From: Herminiimonas sp.
GTDB taxonomy: Bacteria; Pseudomonadota; Gammaproteobacteria; Burkholderiales; Burkholderiaceae
Length of the DNA stretch: 11,794 nucleotides
Assembly (NCBI GenBank): GCA_014377155.1
Contig: JACMQD010000216.1
Coordinates: forward strand, 1-11,794
Reading direction: 5' to 3'
Positions 5,892-11,794 of this stretch are shown here, one piece after another; within the stretch, counting starts at the first letter, position 1; each line of letters starts with the position of its first letter. The notes under the pieces were generated by a model. That model ran no database searches, was not told the origin of the DNA, and saw nothing but the letters and a program-made list of their open reading frames with translations. The position numbers and the translations under genes were made by a program.

Positions 5892-7157
5892 TCAGCGCCC
5901 AAGTTGCACCAGCTTTTGATCGACGAAGGCGACCAGATCCGGTGACAAGGTACTCGTCGCCTTTGCGCGAAGAAAGGCTTCAAGCGCCTCGCCACTGCGG
6001 TTATCCGCCTGTAGCGAGATCGCCATGCCCATCCACCAGACGCCGTTTTGCGGCGCCTTGCCAAGCGCTACAAGGTATTTCTCCACCGCCTCCTTGTGCC
6101 GGCCCTCGCGCTGCAGCAGCGCTGCCAGAAACGACTGGTAATCTGCCCGGTCTGTAGCATACGGTAAAGTCCGCTGCAATGTGCTGACAGCCTGCGCCTG
6201 TTCGCCACGCTCGACCTGTAATCTTGCGAGAATCATGGCAGCGCCGGGCTGTGTCGAATCCAGGCGAAGGCCCTCTTGTAACCTGCGTACAGCATCGTCC
6301 TGGCGTTTTGTTTGGACCAGCAAGCCTACCAAAGTCTGGCGCGCCGTGCCATGCAATGGATCAATCTGCAGTACTTGTTCCAGCGTCACGATCGCGTCGC
6401 CGGTGCGGCCATCGTCAATTTGCGCGGTTGCCTTGCGAAATTCATTATCGGCCCGTTGCGCGGGCGTTGCTTCGCTGACTTGCCTGACAACGGGGCTTGG
6501 GCTTTCTGAAAGTCCGTTGCCCGGACTATCCACGGTGCTGTTGCCCAGCACACCGGCCGCTTTGGCGGGCCGGCTTTGGGCGGCAAGCACGGGACGCGGT
6601 GGCGCCAAAGACAGTAATGCGGTTGACTTGGGCGGCGTAATCAAACCTGTCCGTGCTAGCATTTCCGTTAGCGGTTTTTTTGCGTCACTTGGTCTTTCAG
6701 CGGGCTTGTCGTTCGCTTTGTCGTTCGCTTTACCTTTCGCCTTGTCGCCCGCTTCTTCTCTCGCCTCGTCATTCGAATTTTCAAGATTTTTGTTATTGGA
6801 GACGATAACCAGCGGTGCTTCCACTACCGCAGGCTTTGAAACCTCAACTAGCACCGGCGCTGCCACAACGGTTGCCGGCGCGACCGGTGGTGTATCGACC
6901 GCCATCTTCAATCCCGGCGCACGAGTGGGTGCTGTAACGGCAGACGCCATAACTGCAGGCGGAACAATCCGATGTCCCCGCAGCAGCCATGCACCGGCAC
7001 CCGCGCTTGCCAGCACCAGTGCAGCCGCCAGACTCCAGATCGCATAGGACCTGTGTCGCTGCGGCACGGCCCTGACCGGCCCCGTGGCGAAGCCTGTATT
7101 GATCCCTTGGGGACTGCGGGCCTCGAGGTCCTGCAACATTTTATTGATCAGGCTCAT
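5892..7157 (-). CDS. mshN: MSH-type pilus biogenesis TPR protein MshN
   Basis: The 421-residue protein begins MSLINKMLQDLEAR, the hallmark N-terminus of MshN. One transmembrane helix follows (about 39-60, SYAIWSLAAALVLASAGAGA). A long periplasmic linker comes next, with a Lys/Ala/Asp-rich tetrapeptide repeat (about 128-151). The C-terminal region (238-421) contains about five TPR-like units, for example AIVTLEQVLQIDPLHGTARQ, AVRRLQEGLRLDSTQPGAA and AVEKYLVALGKAPQNGVWW. MshN is thought to help assemble or stabilise the MSH pilus machinery with the secretin, but its exact task is unsettled. The start at 7157 is fixed by the ATGA overlap with the mshM stop. The frame is open five codons further, but that ATG lies within mshM. 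It is the last gene of the msh cluster here; gst comes next. Confidence 0.9.
   Translation of the reverse strand: MSLINKMLQDLEARSPQGINTGFATGPVRAVPQRHRSYAIWSLAAALVLASAGAGAWLLRGHRIVPPAVMASAVTAPTRAPGLKMAVDTPPVAPATVVAAPVLVEVSKPAVVEAPLVIVSNNKNLENSNDEAREEAGDKAKGKANDKANDKPAERPSDAKKPLTEMLARTGLITPPKSTALLSLAPPRPVLAAQSRPAKAAGVLGNSTVDSPGNGLSESPSPVVRQVSEATPAQRADNEFRKATAQIDDGRTGDAIVTLEQVLQIDPLHGTARQTLVGLLVQTKRQDDAVRRLQEGLRLDSTQPGAAMILARLQVERGEQAQAVSTLQRTLPYATDRADYQSFLAALLQREGRHKEAVEKYLVALGKAPQNGVWWMGMAISLQADNRSGEALEAFLRAKATSTLSPDLVAFVDQKLVQLGR
6706..6777 (-). repeat. Six 12-bp degenerate tandem repeats inside mshN
   Basis: Units starting at 6706, 6718, 6730, 6742, 6754 and 6766 share the pattern TTGTCGTTCGCT on the plus strand. 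The first two are identical and divergence grows leftward in the protein. They encode the tetrapeptides SNDE, AREE, AGDK, AKGK, ANDK and ANDK. The in-frame 12-bp period means gain or loss of copies would not break the gene. Confidence 0.8.
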
Positions 7158-8047
7158 TGCAAATAAGTCCATCCGATTACGGAACCGGCCACGATTGCTG
7201 TCACGCCAGCTAGCAAGTAGAGTGCTGCGAACCGGTTACCGATACCAACCGTATCTTTGGCAGCAGCCCGGACATGACGTTGGCTCACCTGCTGCTTGCC
7301 TTCGCCATAAGCAAGCATGAGGGCTTTGTGCGCCAGTATATTGACCAGGCGCGGAATACCGCCGCTTGCGCTACCGAGCCCGCGCAAAGCACCACGCCCA
7401 AACAGCCTGCTGCCGCTGTAGCCAGCGACATTCAAACGATGCGAAACATAGTATTCCAGATCGTCACGTGACAACGGTTCGAGATTGTAGTGAAAGGTAA
7501 TCCGCTGACTAAGCTGGCGGATATGGTTTTGTTCAAGATTACGGTTCAGTTCCGGTTGACCGAACAGCACGATTTGCAAAAGCTTGCGCTTTTCGGTTTC
7601 GAGATTGGTAAGCAGCCTTAATGCTTCAAGACTTTCGATCGGGATCGCCTGTGCTTCATCGAGACACAGCACCACCCGTTTTCCGTCGCGTGCCAGGATC
7701 AGCAGTCGATGATTGATTGCTTTTAAAAGCTGGTGCTGGTCGATATCCTTGTCGAAACTGATCTCGAGCTCATCGGCCAGCGCCAGCATCAGCGTGCGGG
7801 GCTCGAGATAAGGATTCGGGATGTAGGCAGTGACAAAACTGTCGTCCAGCGTTGCCATGAATTTGCGGCATAACAGCGTCTTGCCGGTGCCGACTTCGCC
7901 GGTGATTTTTATGAATCCTTCACCATTGCCTGTCGCCACCAGCAGCGTATTGAGCGCTTGCTGATAATTCGAGCAGGCGAAAAAAAAGCTGGTATCTGGA
8001 GTGATCCCAAACGGAAGTTCACGCAAGCCAAAGTGACTCTCATACAT
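7154..8047 (-). CDS. mshM: MSH-type pilus biogenesis ATPase MshM (ExeA/GspA family)
   Basis: This 297-residue AAA-type ATPase starts MYESHFGLRELPFGITPD, the typical ExeA-family N-terminus (F.L.E.PF...D). The Walker A motif GEVGTGKT is at 50-57. Walker B is VVLCLDEAQ (125-133). A sensor-like FGQPELNRNL and an arginine-rich QLSQRITFHYNLEPLSRDDL follow. The C-terminus carries one hydrophobic helix (about 270-295, LYLLAGVTAIVAGSVIG) that would anchor it in the inner membrane. In Vibrio MshM is encoded with the pilus secretin, and ExeA relatives help secretins assemble, which suggests it helps place MshL in the outer membrane. Its ATG is only two bases after the mshL stop, and its stop overlaps the mshN start (ATGA), so the three genes are translated as a unit. 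Confidence 0.92.
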   Translation of the reverse strand: MYESHFGLRELPFGITPDTSFFFACSNYQQALNTLLVATGNGEGFIKITGEVGTGKTLLCRKFMATLDDSFVTAYIPNPYLEPRTLMLALADELEISFDKDIDQHQLLKAINHRLLILARDGKRVVLCLDEAQAIPIESLEALRLLTNLETEKRKLLQIVLFGQPELNRNLEQNHIRQLSQRITFHYNLEPLSRDDLEYYVSHRLNVAGYSGSRLFGRGALRGLGSASGGIPRLVNILAHKALMLAYGEGKQQVSQRHVRAAAKDTVGIGNRFAALYLLAGVTAIVAGSVIGWTYLQ

Positions 8048-8049
8048 GC

Positions 8050-9780
8050 CTATCGAAACTCCGTCGTGCCCCGCGGATCCAGGTCTTGAATACGCCGCTG
8101 GCTTTCGAGGATATCTTGCGACCAGGCCGCGTCACCCTGGACGATGGTGGGCTTTAACAGGATCACGAGTTCCCTTTTCTGGGAAAGGCGATTCGTATTG
8201 CCCAGCAACGCGCCTATTACCGGCGTATTGGCTATCCCCGGAAGCTGCGCGCGATCCGATACGGCAGACTGGCGCATCAATCCACCGATAGCGACGATCT
8301 GGCCATCGCGTCCGCGCACGATACTGTCGGTCTCGGACGTATTGCTCGATGCCAGCGGCAGATTGAATGCTCCGCCGCCGACATTGACCGATTTGTTGAC
8401 GGTCGTGACTTCGCTTACCGATGGATGGACATGCAAAATGATATTGCCGCGATCATCGATTTGCGGTGTGACGTCGAGAACCACGCCAGAAAAAAATGGT
8501 TGCAAGGTCACTGTTGGCGTTGTCACGGCATTGTTGCCGGTTGCCGTCGTTGTCGTGCTGATGCCTGTTACAAAAAACTCATCCGTGCCCACTTTCAGGA
8601 TCGCCTTTTGATTGTTCAAGGTAGCGATACGCGGGCTGGACAGCACATGGACATTGCCTTGCGACTCCAGAAATGAAATGAGCGCTGCAAAGTTACTGGT
8701 CTGAAAAGCCAGCCCGAAAAGCCCGCCAAGCTTCGCCGCACCATTCGAAATAATATCCTGACCCGGCACTGCCTTGATATTACCATCCGATATCGACACG
8801 CCGCCCGTTGCGCTACCCGGACTGAGCGCCGAATTCTGGCCCAGCAAACCAGCCGACACGCGGCTGTTTCCGCGATTGCCGAATGCGGCCCAATTGATGC
8901 CGGATTGGTAGCTATCATTGAGCTGGACTTCCAGGATCTTCGCTTCAAGGATGACCTGACGGTCGACCGACAATTGCATCGCCTTCAGATACGATGACAC
9001 ACTGCGCAGTTCATCCGGCAACGCACGTACCACGACAACGCCTGACTGCGGGCTGATGACAATGCTGCGCCCGTCCTTGCCGGTGCCGACGATGGTTTCC
9101 AGGGCGACCTTCAGCTCCGACCAGAAATCGCTGTTGGAAGATGTACTGATCTTGCTGCTTTCGATCGAACGCTGATTCGATGACGGTGTATTCGGATTGC
9201 TGCCGTTGTTATTGTTATTATTGTTGGACTGGTTGTTGCCCGATCCGTTATTGCTGCCTTGCGAGTCGGTGATGGATCCGCCGCTCACGCGTGTCTCCGA
9301 GCTGCCCCGGCGATTGCCGGTCAGGTAATTGACCTGGAAGACACTGGTCTGCATCGTCAGCGGTTTGATGACGATGCGGTTGCCTTCGACCTTGTAATCG
9401 TAACCATACAGTTCGCGTACCGCATCAAGCGCTTCGAAAATCGTCACGTCTTTCAGGTTCGCCGAAATATTGCCGGCCACTTCCGGATGCACCAGCATGT
9501 TATAGCGGGTGCCGTCGACAATCGACATGAAAAACTGCGGCGCCGGCACATTGTTGAATGCCAGGCTGAACCGCTCTTCACGCGGTGGCTGGCGTTTCGG
9601 CATTTCGATGGTGATCGGCGGAAGGAGCGCTGCAGCAACGGCTTCGGGCCGCGCAGGTTCGGTGCGTATTGCAGCCCTGCTCATTTCAGCACTGATTGCA
9701 TCGTAAGCGTCTCGATTGGGCGCAGGCGCCGCACAGGCTGCGAGGCTCATCACGACGACTGCGGATATGATTTTTTGCAC
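8050..9780 (-). CDS. mshL: MSH-type pilus outer-membrane secretin MshL
   Basis: The secretin forms the multimeric outer-membrane channel through which the pilus fibre exits. The 576 residues begin with a lipoprotein signal, MQKIISAVVVMSLAAC, lipidated at Cys16. A secretin/TonB short N-terminal (STN) domain follows (about 72-140, SLAFNNVPAPQFFMSIVDGT). A secretin N-domain is next, interrupted by an Asn/Ser-rich linker (177-197). The conserved secretin domain (about 275-550) carries RQVILEAKILEVQLNDSYQS, VLSSPRIATLNNQKAILKVG and LPGIANTPVIGALLGN (513-528). It ends ELVILLKPTIV (537-547). It is related to PilQ and GspD, but the context makes it MshL. The start is a GTG at 9780, seven bases after the mshK stop, and the AGG of GAGTAGG at the mshK end serves as ribosome site. 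Confidence 0.95.
   Translation of the reverse strand: MQKIISAVVVMSLAACAAPAPNRDAYDAISAEMSRAAIRTEPARPEAVAAALLPPITIEMPKRQPPREERFSLAFNNVPAPQFFMSIVDGTRYNMLVHPEVAGNISANLKDVTIFEALDAVRELYGYDYKVEGNRIVIKPLTMQTSVFQVNYLTGNRRGSSETRVSGGSITDSQGSNNGSGNNQSNNNNNNNGSNPNTPSSNQRSIESSKISTSSNSDFWSELKVALETIVGTGKDGRSIVISPQSGVVVVRALPDELRSVSSYLKAMQLSVDRQVILEAKILEVQLNDSYQSGINWAAFGNRGNSRVSAGLLGQNSALSPGSATGGVSISDGNIKAVPGQDIISNGAAKLGGLFGLAFQTSNFAALISFLESQGNVHVLSSPRIATLNNQKAILKVGTDEFFVTGISTTTTATGNNAVTTPTVTLQPFFSGVVLDVTPQIDDRGNIILHVHPSVSEVTTVNKSVNVGGGAFNLPLASSNTSETDSIVRGRDGQIVAIGGLMRQSAVSDRAQLPGIANTPVIGALLGNTNRLSQKRELVILLKPTIVQGDAAWSQDILESQRRIQDLDPRGTTEFR
9190..9252 (-). repeat. Asparagine-rich codon tract inside mshL
   Basis: Residues 177-197 are almost all Asn, Ser and Gly, including seven Asn in a row encoded by AAC and AAT codons (ATTGTTATT-type repeats on the plus strand). 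It is a simple-sequence tract in the linker between N-domains, so slippage there could change its length in steps of one residue. Confidence 0.75.
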
Positions 9781-9787
9781 GCTTTAC

Positions 9788-10162
9788 CTACTCTTTTCGA
9801 TCGATTCGTGCCGGTTGCGATAACGTCTTGCCTGGCTCTCGCTTGTCGATGGCGGGAAACAACTTCAGCGTCTGCAGATTTTTTCCACTGCGCAGTACGA
9901 CTTCGTTTTCGCTGATTCTCATCACCGTCGCGTCGCCGACCTTCTCACCGAGCATGACGGTTTGCCCGCTGATCGTGGCCACCGTCCGGCGTGGGGAAAT
10001 GTACACCGATTGCAGTACCGGGCCCGATGCCGACAAGCTTGATGCTGTCGATGGCGTACTGGCCTGAATGAACGTCGTCGGCGGTCGCATCGGGTCGGCA
10101 AATCCTTCCGCAAAACCAATCAGTGGCAGCGTCAATGCCAATACTCCGATGGCACCGCGCAT
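9788..10162 (-). CDS. mshK: MSH-type pilus biogenesis protein MshK
   Basis: The small exported protein starts MRGAIGVLALTLPLIGFAEG (a signal peptide cut near residue 16-20) and continues FADPMRPP, a typical PilP/GspC-like opening. The rest is a small beta-domain: GPVLQSVYISPRRTVATISG, then QTVMLGEKVGDATVMRISEN and VVLRSGKNLQTLKLFPAIDK. This 'homology-region' fold is shared with PilP, GspC and MshK, which link the inner-membrane platform to the secretin. The frame is open to an ATG at 10201, which would add 13 residues (MVESLIISSAGFV) and overlap mshJ by 16 bases. I prefer the ATG at 10162 because it directly precedes a normal signal peptide and has an AGG about eight bases upstream, but the longer form cannot be excluded. 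It lies between mshJ and mshL in the expected place. Confidence 0.82.
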   Translation of the reverse strand: MRGAIGVLALTLPLIGFAEGFADPMRPPTTFIQASTPSTASSLSASGPVLQSVYISPRRTVATISGQTVMLGEKVGDATVMRISENEVVLRSGKNLQTLKLFPAIDKREPGKTLSQPARIDRKE

Positions 10163-10185
10163 TACGAAGCCTGCGCTACTTATTA

Positions 10186-10899
10186 TCAAAGATTCAACCA
10201 TGCCTTGTCCAGGCTGAGTGTGAACAGTGTCAGCGTCAATGTGTTGTCAGGATAGTCCTCGCTTGCCAGTTGCGCCCTGCCCCAGAACAGTTGCCAGGGC
10301 ATGCTTTCGAGTTTGCTCAGATATTCCATCATGTCGAGATAATTGCCGCGTAAGGTAATTTCGACGCCATGTTTGTAGATTGCTCGCACTGCCGGCTGTA
10401 CGTCTACTTTTGCCGCGCCGGTTGCCGGCGCATTAGCCGCGATGCCCGCCTTGTTCTCCACTTGACCTTCGTTCAGATTCGCAACCGGAAGCGTCTTGAG
10501 CGACATCAGTTTGAGCCTGCCATTTTGCTTGAGAATACTCTCAAGCAACGCAGCCATTCTATCAGGTGAAACCAGACCTTTTTGCATATCCCGCATCGAC
10601 GCCTGCAATGCTGTTGTTTGGTCGTCCACTTCCTTCAGGCGCGCCTTGGCCGGCGCGTCCTTGTCGACAGATCGCGCGTTCACGACTTGCTGGATTTGCT
10701 GTTGTAGTGCGGTGATGGCCGCCTGATCCTGCTTGATGCTGTTCGATAGCTTTTTCTGGGACGCGTAAAGCGGATCGAGCAGGAACATGTTGACCAGGGT
10801 GACGACCATCAGCGCCGCACTCGCAAAACTGATAATGCGTTCACGTGACGTGAGCCGATCGATTCTGGTGGCGAGTCGCTGCCAGTTTTGCCTGATCAT
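10186..10899 (-). CDS. mshJ: MSH-type pilus biogenesis protein MshJ (PilO/GspM-like)
   Basis: This 237-residue inner-membrane protein has a short cytoplasmic tail (MIRQNWQRLATRIDRLTSRE) and one transmembrane helix at about 21-41. A coiled coil follows (about 45-105, rich in Gln, Lys and Ala, with QQQIQQVVNARSVDKDAPAK), then a ferredoxin-like periplasmic domain ending GVEITLRGNYLDMMEYLSKL and LTLFTLSLDKAWLNL. This is the PilO/GspM topology, and it pairs with the PilN-like protein encoded before it to form the platform under the secretin. Its ATG overlaps the previous stop (ATGA). I name it MshJ from its position and fold rather than a diagnostic motif. Confidence 0.86.
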   Translation of the reverse strand: MIRQNWQRLATRIDRLTSRERIISFASAALMVVTLVNMFLLDPLYASQKKLSNSIKQDQAAITALQQQIQQVVNARSVDKDAPAKARLKEVDDQTTALQASMRDMQKGLVSPDRMAALLESILKQNGRLKLMSLKTLPVANLNEGQVENKAGIAANAPATGAAKVDVQPAVRAIYKHGVEITLRGNYLDMMEYLSKLESMPWQLFWGRAQLASEDYPDNTLTLTLFTLSLDKAWLNL

Positions 10900-11588
10900 T
10901 TCGCGGCTCCCGACTGAACCGGCGATGCCGCAGTACCTGACGATTGCAAATTGAACTCGACAAATGAAGGCAGCGCCCTGCCCGGACCTGCAGTCCCCGC
11001 TGCCCGGGGCAATCCGGTCTCTCCTGCAGGAAGCCGCACATCCAGTTTTGCAAACGACTTTCCGTGCATGAGGGGTTCACGCGTAAGGCGCCCGATATAA
11101 GCCGGCACCATCTCGGGTTGCAAAGCGCGGCCCTGAATGCTGATATCGTTGCCGGCCCCGACAAGCGTAAAGCCAGTCAGCCAGACGCCTTCGACACTCT
11201 GCCGTGAAAACACACGAAAATATTTTGCATAGCCCTGGGTGTTGCCAAAATCACCCTTGTCGAGCACACCAAAGACGTAGCGCAGAGATGCGAGCTCTGT
11301 CTCTTTCTTCCGGATGTCGCTGGCAATGGCCTGGCTTTTGTCATTCGTGGCCTTGTCGTTCAATGCCGACTGCGCAGCGCTTTGTGCCAGGTCGGCTTTT
11401 GCTTGGGTCAACCGCTTGCTGGTCGTTGCGGCTTGTGCCGTCAGATCGGTAAGCTGATAACGCGCAAAGGCGCCAAGCAATAATGATCCGACAAGAATCA
11501 GACAAAGCGCTTGCAGCATCGCCACTGCGGAGAACAGCTTTTTCTGTTTGAGGAATACCGGATTGAAGAGATTGACTTGCTGGCTCAC
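10896..11588 (-). CDS. mshI2: PilN-like fimbrial assembly protein (MshI2) of the MSH cluster
   Basis: The 230-residue inner-membrane protein starts MSQQVNLFNPVFLKQKKLFS, where the QVNLFNP stretch is the short cytoplasmic hook by which PilN proteins bind PilM. A transmembrane helix follows (about 19-43), then a coiled coil (about 45-105) and a small periplasmic domain with YFRVFSRQSVEGVWLTGFTL. The C-terminal tail is Pro/Gly/Ala-rich. The start codon is GTG at 11588 and overlaps the previous stop by four bases (GTGA). A strong GAGGAG eight bases upstream supports it. The product would pair with MshJ and bind the PilM-like MshI. The GTG start and overlap suggest its output is tied to mshI translation. 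Confidence 0.87.
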   Translation of the reverse strand: MSQQVNLFNPVFLKQKKLFSAVAMLQALCLILVGSLLLGAFARYQLTDLTAQAATTSKRLTQAKADLAQSAAQSALNDKATNDKSQAIASDIRKKETELASLRYVFGVLDKGDFGNTQGYAKYFRVFSRQSVEGVWLTGFTLVGAGNDISIQGRALQPEMVPAYIGRLTREPLMHGKSFAKLDVRLPAGETGLPRAAGTAGPGRALPSFVEFNLQSSGTAASPVQSGAAK

Positions 11589-11794
11589 AGCGCCGTCTCC
11601 TCATACCGCAACGCCGTACCCAGCGCCATGAAGCAGCGTTGCTGCATATCCAGCGCCTTCAGTTCCGGCACTTTTGTCAAATCCAGCACCGTTTCCAGAT
11701 CCAATTCCTCGACCGGCACATACATATTGGTCGCAAGATAATCGCGTAGTCCAGCCGCAGCGTCGCCGACTGGCGCCAGAATCAGTTTGGACAG
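11585..11794 (-). CDS. mshI: PilM-like pilus protein MshI, C-terminal fragment
   Basis: The gene is cut by the right edge, so only the last 69 residues are present, read on the minus strand from 11794 to the TGA at 11587-11585. They contain ILAPVGDAAAGLRDYLATNM, then YVPVEELDLETVLDLTKVPE and end FMALGTALRYEETAL. The final 'ALGTALR-EE' motif is the usual end of PilM/MshI actin-like proteins, which sit on the cytoplasmic side and hold the PilN hook. The nucleotide-binding motifs lie outside the window. The stop overlaps the next start by four bases. The operon promoter must lie beyond the right edge. Confidence 0.8.
   Translation of the reverse strand: MSKLILAPVGDAAAGLRDYLATNMYVPVEELDLETVLDLTKVPELKALDMQQRCFMALGTALRYEETAL

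Noticed and set aside
6181..7047. A 288-codon open frame on the plus strand opposite mshN
   Set aside because: It is antisense to a well-supported gene, has Ala/Ser/Leu-rich low complexity from the GC-biased codons and no recognisable domain.
9259..9915. A 218-codon plus-strand open frame opposite mshL and mshK
   Set aside because: It is a shadow of the secretin gene and shows no domain or ribosome site.

Overview
The window looks like a chromosomal segment of a betaproteobacterium. Moderately high GC, the protein flavour (RluD, BamD, YaaA and a YbdL-type aminotransferase) and the MSH-type pilus cluster point to Burkholderiales, perhaps Oxalobacteraceae. That placement is inference from remembered relatives, not a computed result. 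Most of the window is ordinary housekeeping DNA. I found no CRISPR array, insertion sequence, RNA gene or prophage, and I do not think it holds an undescribed system. The more unusual items are small.

Left part (1-4629). The 5' end of pgeF and the whole of rluD lie on the minus strand as an overlapping pair. They diverge from bamD (plus strand), which encodes the outer-membrane assembly lipoprotein. bamD ends in a clear rho-independent terminator, and yaaA (minus) converges on it. Divergent from yaaA, 28 bp away, is a lone PIN-domain nuclease gene with no antitoxin beside it. It is followed by a PLP-dependent methionine aminotransferase of the YbdL type, which probably has its own promoter.

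Middle (4630-5156). This is 527 bp with no intact gene. It holds what looks like the last repeat of a decayed ankyrin-repeat gene, whose stop codon runs straight into a terminator-like hairpin. A glutathione S-transferase gene (minus) follows at 5157-5804. Its proposed promoter lies in an 87-bp gap, with the -35 box in the loop of an inverted repeat.

Right part (5892-11794). A tightly packed minus-strand operon, transcribed from right to left, encodes MSH-type (mannose-sensitive haemagglutinin) type IV pilus biogenesis proteins. They are a PilM-like MshI (only its C-terminus is in the window), a PilN-like protein, a PilO/GspM-like MshJ, MshK, the secretin MshL, the ExeA-type ATPase MshM and the TPR protein MshN. 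Three of the junctions are 4-base stop/start overlaps (GTGA, ATGA, ATGA), so the proteins are probably made by coupled translation. They would form the inner-membrane platform (MshI/PilN/MshJ), the outer-membrane pore (MshL with MshK) and its associated factors (MshM, MshN). The assembly ATPase and platform genes (mshE, mshG) that follow mshN in Vibrio are not there. The cluster stops at mshN and gst comes next.
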